The notes under the pieces were generated by a model, which was not told where the DNA came from, did not search any database, and saw only the letters and a list, made by a program, of their open reading frames with translations. From the NCBI RefSeq assembly GCF_002286985.1, contig NZ_NSKC01000002.1, forward strand, positions 186,001 to 250,000: DNA of 64,000 bases. The letters are read 5' to 3'. This DNA comes from Halorubrum salipaludis. Lineage in GTDB: Archaea; Halobacteriota; Halobacteria; Halobacteriales; Haloferacaceae. How positions within the stretch are numbered: the stretch's first letter is position 1; each line of letters opens with the position of its first letter. Position numbers and translations under genes: made by a program. Shown here piece by piece: positions 20,393 through 28,955 of the stretch.

Positions 20393-21745
20393 CTACTCGT
20401 CGAACGGGTTCGTCAGCTCGACCGTCTCCTCGCGGTCGGGGCCGACGCCGACCGCGTAGACGGGGGTGTCGATCTCGTCGGCGACGAACTCCAGGTACTC
20501 GCGGGCCGCCTCGGGGAGCGCGTCGTAGCCCTCCTCGGCGACCGCGGCCGAGTCGAACGGCTCCCACGTGTCGAGCGTCTCGTAGACGGGCTCGCACTGC
20601 TCCCAGCGCTCGGTCGTCGTCGGGACGGTGTCGAGCTTCTCGCCCTCGAGCTCGTAGCCCGTACACACCTTCAGCTCGTCGAGCCCCGCGAGCACGTCGA
20701 CGTGGTTGACCGCGACGCCGGTGAACCCGGAGACGCGCGCGGCGTGTCGGAGCATCGGGAGGTCGAGCCAGCCGATCCGACGCGGACGACCGGTGACGGT
20801 GCCGAACTCGCCGCCCTTCTCGCGGATATCGTCGGCGAGCGCCTCCTCGTCGGCGTCGCCGTCCAGCTCGGTCGGGAGCGGCCCCTCGCCGACCCGCGAG
20901 AGGTACGCCTTCACGATGCCGACGACCTCGCCGTCGCCGACCTGGGTGACGCCGAGCCCTGAGCCGACTGACGCGGCGCCGGCAGTCGGGTTCGAGGAGG
21001 TGACGAACGGGTAGTTCCCGTGATCGACGTCGATGTGGGTGCCCTGCGCGCCCTCGAAGAGGATCTCGTCGCCCGCCTCGCGGCGGCGGTGGAGGTAGTC
21101 GGAGCAGTTGACGGTCATCCCCTCGTCGGCGAGGCGCTCGCCGATCGCGGCGAACTCCTCGTGGAGCGCGTCGACGTCGAACGCGTCGGCGCGGTCGTCG
21201 TCAGCGAGGTCGAGCCCGTACACGTCCTCGACGAGCGCGCGCTTCTGCGGGACGACGTACTCGAGTTTCTCGCGGAGCACGTCGGGGTCGAGCAGGTCGG
21301 CGATCCGGATCCCCCGCCGACCGGCCTTGTCCTCGTAGGTCGGACCGATGCCGCGGCCGGTGGTACCGACTTCGTCGCCCGCGTCGTCGTCCGCCTTGAC
21401 CTCCTCTTCGATCCCGTCCAGTACGCGGTGGTACGGCATGATGACGTGCGCCCGACGGGCGACCCGCACGTCGGGGTCGAGCCCGCGTTCGCGCAGGTCG
21501 TCGATCTCGGTGAACAGCGTCTTGGGGTTGACGACGCAGCCGTTGCCGAGGATCCCGGTCGTGCCCCGGACCGCGCCGCTCGGCACGAGCGACAGCTTGT
21601 ACTCGACGCCGCCCTCGACGACGGTGTGGCCGGCGTTGTCGCCGCCCTGATAACGGACTACGACGTCCGCGTCCCCTCCCCACCGGTCGACGAGCGCGCC
21701 CTTGCCCTCGTCTCCCAGCTGGGAGCCGACGATGGTGAGTGTCAT
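20393..21745 (-). CDS. purA: Adenylosuccinate synthetase
   Basis: 450 residues, usual length. Makes adenylosuccinate from IMP, aspartate and GTP, the first committed step to AMP. N-terminal GDEGKGALVD (GTP-binding loop with catalytic Asp), GNDAGHT-type segment (here GGDNAGHTV), the IMP-contact region TTGRGIGPTYEDK and the C-terminal NHVDVLAGLDELKVC are all present. The start at 21745 places the conserved IVGSQLGDEGKG at the N-terminus. A TATA-like ggttttac lies 22-29 nt before it on the minus strand. Confidence 0.97.
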   Translation of the reverse strand: MTLTIVGSQLGDEGKGALVDRWGGDADVVVRYQGGDNAGHTVVEGGVEYKLSLVPSGAVRGTTGILGNGCVVNPKTLFTEIDDLRERGLDPDVRVARRAHVIMPYHRVLDGIEEEVKADDDAGDEVGTTGRGIGPTYEDKAGRRGIRIADLLDPDVLREKLEYVVPQKRALVEDVYGLDLADDDRADAFDVDALHEEFAAIGERLADEGMTVNCSDYLHRRREAGDEILFEGAQGTHIDVDHGNYPFVTSSNPTAGAASVGSGLGVTQVGDGEVVGIVKAYLSRVGEGPLPTELDGDADEEALADDIREKGGEFGTVTGRPRRIGWLDLPMLRHAARVSGFTGVAVNHVDVLAGLDELKVCTGYELEGEKLDTVPTTTERWEQCEPVYETLDTWEPFDSAAVAEEGYDALPEAAREYLEFVADEIDTPVYAVGVGPDREETVELTNPFDE

Positions 21746-21983
21746 ACGACCCGGTGGTTTCCGGCGGGGGGTAAAACCGATTACGGTCCAGCGCCGGGAA
21801 TACACCACGAACGTGCATTAGATCCGACCAGCGTGTGCGTCGCTATCGCCGTTCGTGCAGGTGCCTTCGCCGCCCGCGACGGAGTGGTCCGCTCGCGTCG
21901 GCGGTCGGCGCGATCGAATGCGTTAACTACTCCCACGTCAAAGCGTCGGGTCGAGCGATTCCGGGCCGGTCCCCGACAGCAAC

Positions 21984-21990
21984 TTTTAAA
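21984..21990 (+). promoter_or_regulatory. TATA box of the small winged-helix regulator
   Basis: ttttaaa sits 28-34 nt before the ATG at 22018 and supports that start against longer upstream frames. Confidence 0.6.
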
Positions 21991-22017
21991 CGGGGGCATG
22001 ACGAGTTAACATGTGCC

Positions 22018-22323
22018 ATGATAGATCGACTAGAGAAGGAGGTAGACATGCTCGAACGTCACCTCCAGGTCCTGCGGATGGTCATCGAAAACGAGCCGAT
22101 CGGCATCGTGAAGATGTCGAACGAGACGGGATACCCCCATCACAAGGTCCGCTACTCGCTGCGCGTGCTCGAGGAGGAGAACCTCATCGAGCCGTCCAGC
22201 CAGGGCGCGATCACGACCGAGCGCACCCACGAGTTCGTCGACGAGCTCGACGAGAAGCTCGACGAGACGGTCGACAAGCTCGGCTCCATGCGGATCGACG
22301 ACGCCGCAGAGCTCGAGAACTGA
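22018..22323 (+). CDS. Small winged-helix transcriptional regulator
   Basis: 101 residues: a short coiled lead (DRLEKEVDMLERHLQVLRMV), an HTH (about 32-65, SNETGYPHHKVRYSLRVLEEENL) split as SNETGYPHHKVRYSL and RVLEEENLIEPS, and an acidic amphipathic tail. This architecture is common for small haloarchaeal DNA-binding proteins; the regulon is unknown. It is monocistronic and has its own TATA box. Confidence 0.82.
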   Translation: MIDRLEKEVDMLERHLQVLRMVIENEPIGIVKMSNETGYPHHKVRYSLRVLEEENLIEPSSQGAITTERTHEFVDELDEKLDETVDKLGSMRIDDAAELEN

Positions 22324-22499
22324 ACCGATTCGACTTCGCGCGGGGCGACGCACGGATCGTTTGTGACGGCGGGAAGCGGCGTTTACGTCGCGTTTGAACC
22401 GCGTTTGAATAGGCGTGTTTCCTGCGATTGACCGCGTTTCGACCGGATTTTCACCGGACATTCTCGACCACCTGCCGGAAATACTGCTGGCCCGGCCAG

Positions 22500-24878
22500 C
22501 TACAGGTCCGGGACCGTCATGTGGAAGCCGCCGTCGCGGGCCTCGACCAGACAGAGGTGGTACCCCCGCTTGCGCGAGAGCTTCACGAAGCTCGCGCGCT
22601 TCGACCGGCTGAACAGCCCGCCGCCGACCGCGTCGCTCGCGGTCTCTAGGGCGCCCGGCTCGAAGAAGCTCTCCGTCACCGCGAACGCCGCGGCGAAGGG
22701 CTCGTTCGACTCGGCGATGTCGCGCCCGTTCTCGACCAGCGACTCCAGCGTGCCCTCGGCGGTCGGGTCGCGGCTGTCGTTGAGGTCGGCGACGAACAGG
22801 GGGTTCCCCATCCGGTCGCGCAACACCAGGTCGAACGAGCGCTGTTCGCGGGTCTCCTCGCCGTTCTCGCGGATCGCGATCGACACGCTGCCGCCGATCT
22901 CCGCGCGGTCGATCTCCGGGATGGCGTCGTACAGGTCCCGGAGCACGCTCTGGTTGCCGGTGCCGCTGACCTCGAAGGGGAGGTCCTCGACGAGCCACCG
23001 GGTGAAGCCGTACTCGATGGTGTCCTTGAGGAACTCCTCGTACGGGCGGCCGTCGACGGCCAGCCCGTCCGTCTCGAAGCTCGTGTGGTGTTCGATCCGG
23101 AGGTTCTCGCGGAGCGCGTCGCGGTCGACCGTCCCGTCGTGGGCGTCCTCGAGCGTCGCGCCGCCCTTGGACTCGTACCTGACGAAGAGGTTCGTCCCGC
23201 TCCGCGCCTCCGCCGGCGAGATCGTCCGGTCGCTCTCGGGGAGCCGGTCGCGGGCGGCCGACAGCTCCGACTTCAGTCGGTCGCGCTCCTCTCGGAGCGT
23301 CGACAGCTCCGACTCCAGCCGGTCGACCTCGGACGCGAGCTCGTCGCGCTCCGCGGCGACCTCGTCTCGTTCGCTCGCCAGGTCGTCGCGTTCCGCCTCC
23401 AGGGACGCCCGCTTCTCCTCGGCCGCCTCCAGCTCGCGCCGGAGCTGTCGGAGCCGCTCGTCGACGCCATCGCCCGAGTCCGACTGCGACGCGCGCTGCG
23501 AGACGGCCGACCGGTTCGAGCGATCGCGGTCCGTGGAGCGCGGCTCCGGGGACCGGTCGTCGCCGTTCGCGGCGGCCGATCCGGACGCTCCGCTCCGACC
23601 GCCGCTCCCGGAGCGCTGTCGCGCCTGATCTCCGCGCTGAGACTGCTCGCCGCCGTTCGGACCGGCCTCACCGCGACGGCGGCCGCCAGCCGGCTCGCTC
23701 GCCTCGGACGGGTCGAGCGCCGGGATCGACTTCTGCTCGCGCCACTCCTCCTCCTCCGAGAACACGTCGTCGCCCGGGCGATCGCCATCGGAGTCGGGAG
23801 CGTCGGAGGGATCGTCGACCGACTGCGGGCCGGCCCGATCGGTCAGGGGGTCGGACCGATCGCCGGCCGCTCCGCGCCCGCCCTTGCGTCCGGACCCCGG
23901 CCGCTCGGTCGCGTCCGCGGCGGTGTCGGCGGCGGTGTCGCCGTCGTTCGAGCCATCGGACCGCCCCGCGTCTCCGGTCTCCTCTCCGCCGGCCGACCCC
24001 GGACGGACCTCCGCATCGGAAGGCTGCCGTCCGGAACTCGATCGGTCGGGTGGTTCCGGGTCGGTCGATTCGCGGCCTGTCGCACGGGTCCCGGCCGCGC
24101 CCTCGTCGTCGGGTGACGCGTCGGGTGCGGCGTCGTCGGTCTCGTCGTCGACGACCACCGGGTCGTCAGTGCCCGCCTCGGCACCCCCGACGCCGGCCTC
24201 GTCTTCGGTGTCGGTCGCGCCCGTCTCGTCGGAGCTCGCGTTGTCGGTGCCCGGCCGGTCGGTTCCCGCCACGTCCGCGCTCGCTTCGTCCGCGTCCGCG
24301 TCCGCGTCCGACGCGTCGGTCGCTTCGGCCGCCGGCTCGGGCTCTGGGATCTCCCGGACGTTCAGGTCCACCTCGTAGACGGTGTAGATCCCGACCTCGT
24401 CGTCGGCCAGCTCGAAGGCGTCGTCGCCGGTCTCGAGCCGGCGCGAGTTGCCGACGTACGCCGCGGCCATCGACTCGCCCGCGGTGTAGGTGACGTAGTA
24501 GTCACCCGAGAGCACGTTCTCCGACAGCTCGACGTAGCCGGTGAATCCCCCCTCGGAGAGCTTCCGGTCGGCCTCCGACAGCGGCGTGTCGTTCGTGTAG
24601 TACTGCGCCCGCGGCTCGCCGCCCCGCTCCTGCATGGCGAACAGGACCGGGAGGACCTCCGCCGGTGCCTTGTAAATCGTCCCGGAGGCGTCCGCGAACG
24701 CGTCGAGGTCGGCGTCGGCGGTGCCGACGACGCGGCCCTCGAACACGAACAGCCACCCCGTGCCGTTCGTCACCGCGCCGGAGAACCCCCGGTCGACGAG
24801 ACGCCGGAGCCCCGCGAACCCGTCCGAGAACTCCCGGGCGTCCCACCCGGTTATCTCCGCTCTTCGCTCTGCGTCCAT
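22500..24878 (-). CDS. Long haloarchaeal protein with acidic linker and coiled coil, function unknown
   Basis: 792 residues in four parts. Residues 1-180 form a compact domain (GFAGLRRLVDRGFSGAVTNG, GWLFVFEGRVVG) with conserved beta-type sequence. Residues about 180-440 are low-complexity acidic and Ser/Gly-rich sequence. About 445-540 form a coiled coil with dense Glu/Arg heptads (RQLRRELEAAEEKRASL). The C-terminal 240 residues are a second globular domain with a hydrophobic core and a motif FDLVLRDRMGNPLFVADLND. I do not recognise a functional family. It has no signal peptide or membrane helix. A TATA-like ggtatttgg lies about 30 nt upstream. Possible roles are regulatory or DNA-linked; I cannot decide. 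Confidence 0.8.
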   Translation of the reverse strand: MDAERRAEITGWDAREFSDGFAGLRRLVDRGFSGAVTNGTGWLFVFEGRVVGTADADLDAFADASGTIYKAPAEVLPVLFAMQERGGEPRAQYYTNDTPLSEADRKLSEGGFTGYVELSENVLSGDYYVTYTAGESMAAAYVGNSRRLETGDDAFELADDEVGIYTVYEVDLNVREIPEPEPAAEATDASDADADADEASADVAGTDRPGTDNASSDETGATDTEDEAGVGGAEAGTDDPVVVDDETDDAAPDASPDDEGAAGTRATGRESTDPEPPDRSSSGRQPSDAEVRPGSAGGEETGDAGRSDGSNDGDTAADTAADATERPGSGRKGGRGAAGDRSDPLTDRAGPQSVDDPSDAPDSDGDRPGDDVFSEEEEWREQKSIPALDPSEASEPAGGRRRGEAGPNGGEQSQRGDQARQRSGSGGRSGASGSAAANGDDRSPEPRSTDRDRSNRSAVSQRASQSDSGDGVDERLRQLRRELEAAEEKRASLEAERDDLASERDEVAAERDELASEVDRLESELSTLREERDRLKSELSAARDRLPESDRTISPAEARSGTNLFVRYESKGGATLEDAHDGTVDRDALRENLRIEHHTSFETDGLAVDGRPYEEFLKDTIEYGFTRWLVEDLPFEVSGTGNQSVLRDLYDAIPEIDRAEIGGSVSIAIRENGEETREQRSFDLVLRDRMGNPLFVADLNDSRDPTAEGTLESLVENGRDIAESNEPFAAAFAVTESFFEPGALETASDAVGGGLFSRSKRASFVKLSRKRGYHLCLVEARDGGFHMTVPDL

Positions 24879-24987
24879 TTGCGTTTACGTCGCCTGCAAC
24901 GACCCAAATACCTTCCGGAGCGTGAGACGGCCGTCTGACGCCGGCCGTCGGCCGATCTGTCACTAATTCTGATCGTTCCGCTCCCTG

Positions 24988-25461
24988 CTAGGCCCCGTCG
25001 ACGGCGGCGATCGCCTCGCGGCCGAGCTCGATCACGTCGGGCTGGAGGTCGCTCTCCGCCAGCTCCGCCGGCGTGTACCAGCGCCAGCCGTCGGGATCGA
25101 CCTCGTCCGCGCCGTTCGGCGCGATCTCCCGCGAGTCGACCCGGGCGTAGTAGAGGTGGTCGACGTGTTGGTGGCCGACCGACCCGTCCTCGTGGACGTT
25201 GATGTCGTGGAGCATGAGGTGGGCCGGCTCCGGGAGCCCGCGCGTGTTCGGCCCCGAGATCGACGACTCGGTCGCGACGAGCTCCGCCTCCAGCCCCGTC
25301 TCCTCGCGGACCTCTCGGAGCGCGGCCTCGTGCGGGAGCTCGTCGCGGTCGACGTGACCGCCCGGCGGGAGCCGGATCCCCAGCCGCTCGTGGGCGTGGA
25401 GCGCGGTCGCGCCGTCGTTGACGACGTACGTCGTCGCCGTGAAGTGACGAGTGGTCTCCAT
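24988..25461 (-). CDS. Nudix hydrolase
   Basis: 157 residues. The Nudix box GGHVDRDELPHEAALREV followed by REETGLE (GX5EX7REUXEEXGU) is complete, so the protein should hydrolyse a nucleoside diphosphate linked to another group. Substrate is unknown; the LPPGGH variant and the HVDHLYYAR segment resemble MutT/NUDT-type clean-up enzymes. It follows the tfb gene on the same strand with an 85-bp gap. Confidence 0.92.
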   Translation of the reverse strand: METTRHFTATTYVVNDGATALHAHERLGIRLPPGGHVDRDELPHEAALREVREETGLEAELVATESSISGPNTRGLPEPAHLMLHDINVHEDGSVGHQHVDHLYYARVDSREIAPNGADEVDPDGWRWYTPAELAESDLQPDVIELGREAIAAVDGA

Positions 25462-25546
25462 ACCCGTGGCTCGCCCTGCGGGGGCTTGGGCGTTCGGAAA
25501 AGCGGCGGGCGCCGACGGGACGAATCGGTTCGGAGCGGCGGCGGCG

Positions 25547-26521
25547 TCAGTTCAGCGCGACGCCGTCCTCGGCTTCGAGCAGCTCGTGGTACCGGTTCCG
25601 GATCGTGACCTCGCTGATGTTCGCCACGTCGCTGACTTCGCTCTGGGTCACCTTCTCGTTGACGAGGAGCGAGGCGGCGTAGACGGCGGCGGCCGCGAGT
25701 CCCACGGGCGATTTGCCCGAGTGGATCCCCTGCGACTTCGCGGTGTCGAGCAGGGAGCGCGCCCGACGCTCGGCCTCGTCGGAGAGGCCCAGGTCGGAGG
25801 CGAACCGCGGGACGTAGCTCTCGGGGTCGGCGGGCTGGATCTCCAGTTTCAGCTCGCGGACGACGTAGCGGTACGTCCGCGCGATCTCGTCTTTCTCGAC
25901 GCGGGAGACCGCCGAGATCTCGTCGAGGCTCCGGGGGGTCCCGGCCTGCCGGGCGGCGGCGTACAGCGACGCCGTCGAGACGCCCTCGATGGAGCGTCCC
26001 GGCAGGAGGTCCTCGTCGAGCGCGCGACGGTAGATGACGGAGGCGGTTTCGCGGACGTTGTCCGGGAGGCCGAGCGCCGAGGCCATGCGGTCGATCTCGC
26101 CGAGCGCCTGCTTGAGGTTGCGCTCCTTCGAGTCGCGGGTGCGGAACCGCTCGTTCCAGGTGCGGAGCCGCTGCATCTTCTCGCGCTGCCGGCTGGAGAG
26201 GGACTTGCCGTAAGCGTCCTTGTCCTGCCAGCCGATGTTGGTCGAGAGCCCCTTGTCGTGCATCATGTTCGTCGTCGGGGCGCCCACGCGGCTCTTTTCG
26301 TCTTTCTCCTTCGAGTCGAACGCGCGCCACTCCGGCCCGCGGTCGATCTCGTCTTCCTCGACGACGAGCCCGCAGTCGACGCAGACGGTCTCGCCGTGTT
26401 CCGTGTCGGTCGCGAGCTGGCCGCCGCACTCCGGGCAGCGCAGCTCCTCGTCGGCCGACTCGGTCTCGGACTCGGTCTCGTCGGCGTGCTCCGCCGTGTA
26501 CGTTCGAACGTTTTCGCTCAT
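25547..26521 (-). CDS. tfb: Transcription initiation factor IIB (TFB)
   Basis: 324 residues. N-terminal acidic leader, zinc ribbon (CPECGG and CVDCG), B-finger/linker region (GPEWRAFDSKEKDEKSRVG), and two cyclin repeats ending in the recognition HTH (EVSDVANISEVTIRNRYHEL). It recruits RNA polymerase to TBP-bound promoters and contacts the BRE. Haloarchaea carry many tfb paralogues, so which one this is cannot be said. The likely TATA box is more than 80 nt upstream, so the mRNA probably has a leader of about 55-60 nt. Confidence 0.96.
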   Translation of the reverse strand: MSENVRTYTAEHADETESETESADEELRCPECGGQLATDTEHGETVCVDCGLVVEEDEIDRGPEWRAFDSKEKDEKSRVGAPTTNMMHDKGLSTNIGWQDKDAYGKSLSSRQREKMQRLRTWNERFRTRDSKERNLKQALGEIDRMASALGLPDNVRETASVIYRRALDEDLLPGRSIEGVSTASLYAAARQAGTPRSLDEISAVSRVEKDEIARTYRYVVRELKLEIQPADPESYVPRFASDLGLSDEAERRARSLLDTAKSQGIHSGKSPVGLAAAAVYAASLLVNEKVTQSEVSDVANISEVTIRNRYHELLEAEDGVALN

Positions 26522-26833
26522 TGGTTAGTTCAAGTGGAGGGAACGAGGGGACCGAGAGACGCGTCTCGGTTGGTTTCCTCACCGTTACGTAAGTGCCGAG
26601 AGTATTTAAATCCTTGGCCAAGTTTCGAATCAGAGAAAGTCTATTTGAGGCCCGAACAAGGCCGTATATGACGATTATTGCCGGCTTTTCGGTCGACCTT
26701 AACATCGGTCTGAACCGATCGGCGTTCGGCGAGGCTCACCTATATAGCTATTTCGCGGCCCGAGCGTCGTCTCGGACGCACCGCGGCGTTCCGCGAGGGC
26801 AACGGATTTGGGGGTCGCCCGAGCAGGTGTCGT
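26522..26833. other. Divergent intergenic region between tfb and the M24 peptidase gene
   Basis: 312 bp without a supported gene. On the minus strand it holds a TATA (26603-26610) for tfb and a TTACGTAA palindrome (26585-26592). On the plus strand it holds a tatatag at 26741-26747 and a dyad ATCGGT-N4-ACCGAT (26704-26719). AT content is higher than in the flanking genes. Confidence 0.6.
26603..26610 (-). promoter_or_regulatory. TATA box of tfb
   Basis: On the minus strand the sequence is tttaaata, 82-89 nt before the tfb ATG, in an otherwise TATA-free stretch. A transcription start near 26580 would give a leader of about 60 nt. Confidence 0.5.
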
Positions 26834-28009
26834 ATGAACCGCGCGCGACTCGACGACCGGCTGGCCGACCTCGAGACGGACGGCTACCTGATCGACGCCT
26901 CGCAGGACGACGCCAACCAGCTGTACCTCTCCGGGTTCACCGGCCCCGACCCGTTCCTCACGCTGTACGCCGACGGCGAGATCCACGTCCTCGTCGGCGG
27001 GTTGGAGTACGGTCGGGCGAAGAGGGAGGCGGCCGCCGACGGGGTCGAGCGACACGCCGACTACGACTACGAGTACGGCGGCCGCGAGGCCCGCAACGAC
27101 ATGTACGCCCGGTTCGTCCGCGACAAGGGAGTCGAGTCCGTCTCGATGCCGCCGCGGGGTCCGGTCGGCACCGCGGACGCGCTCCGCGAGCGCGGGATCG
27201 AGGTCGCCGTCGACGCCGACGACCGACTCCGGGAGGTCAGGGCCGTCAAGACCGACGAGGAGGTGGACGCGATTCGCGAGGCCCAGCGCGCCAACGAGGC
27301 CGCGATGCGGGCCACCGAGGACCTGCTCGCCGGCGCCGACGTGGCCGGTGACGGGGACGACGCGGAAACCGGGGTGCTGCTGCACGAGGGCGAGCCCCTC
27401 ACCAGCGAGCGGGTGACCGAGGAGATCGAGGTGACGCTGCTGCGGCGCGGCTGCGCGCTCGACCAGACGATCGTCGCCGGCGGCGCGCAGGCGGCGGACC
27501 CCCACGACCGCGGATCGGGGCCGCTCCGAGCCAACGAGGCGATCATCGTCGACATCTTCCCGCGGTCGAAGGCGACGAAGTACAACGCCGACATGACCCG
27601 GACGTTCTGCGTCGGCGAGCCGAGCGAGACGCTGCGCGAGTGGTACGAGCTCACCGAGCGCGCGCTCGACGCCGCGCTCGACGCGGTCGAGCCCGGAGCG
27701 ACCGGCGAGGACGTGCACGCGGCGGCCTGCGAGGTGTACGAGGAGGCGGGCGAACCGACGTTCCGGACCGACCCCGAGACGGAGACGGGGTTCATCCACT
27801 CCACCGGCCACGGGGTCGGCCTCGACGTCCACGAGTCGCCGCGCCTCGCGACTGGCGGGGAGGAGCTGGAGCCCGGCCACGTGATAACCGTGGAGCCGGG
27901 GCTCTACGACCCCGACGTGGGCGGGGTTCGGATCGAGGACATCGCCGTCGTCACCGAGGACGGCTACGAGAACTTCACGGAGTACCCGATCGAGTTCGTC
28001 GTCGGGTGA
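26834..28009 (+). CDS. M24-family metallopeptidase (Xaa-Pro dipeptidase type)
   Basis: 391 residues. N-terminal creatinase-like domain (1-150) and C-terminal pita-bread domain with all five metal ligands: Asp in IIVDIFP, Asp in NADMTRTF, His in STGHGVGLDVHE, Glu in TVEPGLY and Glu in RIEDIAVV. It should cleave dipeptides or N-terminal residues next to proline in the cytoplasm. An acidic loop (about 170-190) between conserved blocks is unusual but compatible. Divergent from tfb. Confidence 0.93.
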   Translation: MNRARLDDRLADLETDGYLIDASQDDANQLYLSGFTGPDPFLTLYADGEIHVLVGGLEYGRAKREAAADGVERHADYDYEYGGREARNDMYARFVRDKGVESVSMPPRGPVGTADALRERGIEVAVDADDRLREVRAVKTDEEVDAIREAQRANEAAMRATEDLLAGADVAGDGDDAETGVLLHEGEPLTSERVTEEIEVTLLRRGCALDQTIVAGGAQAADPHDRGSGPLRANEAIIVDIFPRSKATKYNADMTRTFCVGEPSETLREWYELTERALDAALDAVEPGATGEDVHAAACEVYEEAGEPTFRTDPETETGFIHSTGHGVGLDVHESPRLATGGEELEPGHVITVEPGLYDPDVGGVRIEDIAVVTEDGYENFTEYPIEFVVG

Positions 28010-28048
28010 CCGCGGACGCGCCTCTCCGTCCGGACTCGGGGACCGCCG

Positions 28049-28816
28049 TTACGCCGCCGGCGCGGAGCCGGGATCGGTCGCACCGCTCTCGCCGGCTTCG
28101 CCTCGGGAGTCGCCCTCGCGGAGGCGCTCGAACGCCTCGGCGATCACGCCGAGGACCACGATGCTGAACGCCATCGAGATCGCGACGGTGACGAGCGTCG
28201 CCGCGCCCGACGCCGGACCGACCGCGATCGTGAGCGCGATCGACAGGGCGGTTATCGCGACGGTGAACGGGACGGTGACGATGAGGATCAGCACGAACAG
28301 CCGGATCCAGTTCCCGCGGGTGAGCCGCCAGCTGTCCCCCATCGCGGCGACGAAGTTCTCGTCTTCGACCGCGACGAAGACCGCCATGAACAGCAGGGCG
28401 ACGTAGACGATGATTCCGGGAACCACGAACAGAACGGTCCCGACCATGACAAGCACACCGAGGACCATGCCGCCGACAACGAGGTTCGCCACGACCCAGC
28501 CGATCCGGCGGGTGACGAACTCGCGCGGAACGCGGTCGGTCTCGCCCGCGACGAAGGTCCGGATCGCCGCGACCGAGACGACCGGTAGCACGAGGAACGA
28601 AACGACCGCGAAGGCGGCGAGTACGGGGAACGGCGCGTCGACCACCGGCGCGAGCTGGCCGGCGACCTCGGGCGGGAGCGACGCCGCCATGGCGCTGTTG
28701 AACGCCACCTGCCACGCCGTCCCGACGAGGACGGACGCGAGGACCAGAAGCAGGCCGTTCCGATTCGCGACTCGGCGGAGACCGTTCGTTACCGTCGAAC
28801 CGATCTGGAGGGACAT
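28049..28816 (-). CDS. Polytopic membrane protein, function unknown
   Basis: 255 residues with about six hydrophobic segments spread along the chain (for example ASVLVGTAWQVAFNSAMAA, PVLAAFAVVSFLVLPVV, VVGGMVLGVLVMVGTVLFVV) and a conserved cytosolic segment AAMGDSWRLTRGNW that also occurs in other haloarchaeal membrane proteins of this type and in GlpQ-associated membrane domains. No catalytic motif. C-terminus is Asp/Glu/Gly-rich. A TATA-like ggtttact lies about 25 nt before the ATG. Not in an operon. Confidence 0.75.
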   Translation of the reverse strand: MSLQIGSTVTNGLRRVANRNGLLLVLASVLVGTAWQVAFNSAMAASLPPEVAGQLAPVVDAPFPVLAAFAVVSFLVLPVVSVAAIRTFVAGETDRVPREFVTRRIGWVVANLVVGGMVLGVLVMVGTVLFVVPGIIVYVALLFMAVFVAVEDENFVAAMGDSWRLTRGNWIRLFVLILIVTVPFTVAITALSIALTIAVGPASGAATLVTVAISMAFSIVVLGVIAEAFERLREGDSRGEAGESGATDPGSAPAA

Positions 28817-28955
28817 GCGGGCCTTCGTTATTCGGGATGTAAAGTAAACCTATTGAAACGAACGCGGGATCGCGGCGAGGGCGAAGGCGTGCCGCGATCG
28901 GAGGCTCCCATGCCGCGATCGGAAGCCGCTTTTTGACCCGGACGCAACGGCGACC

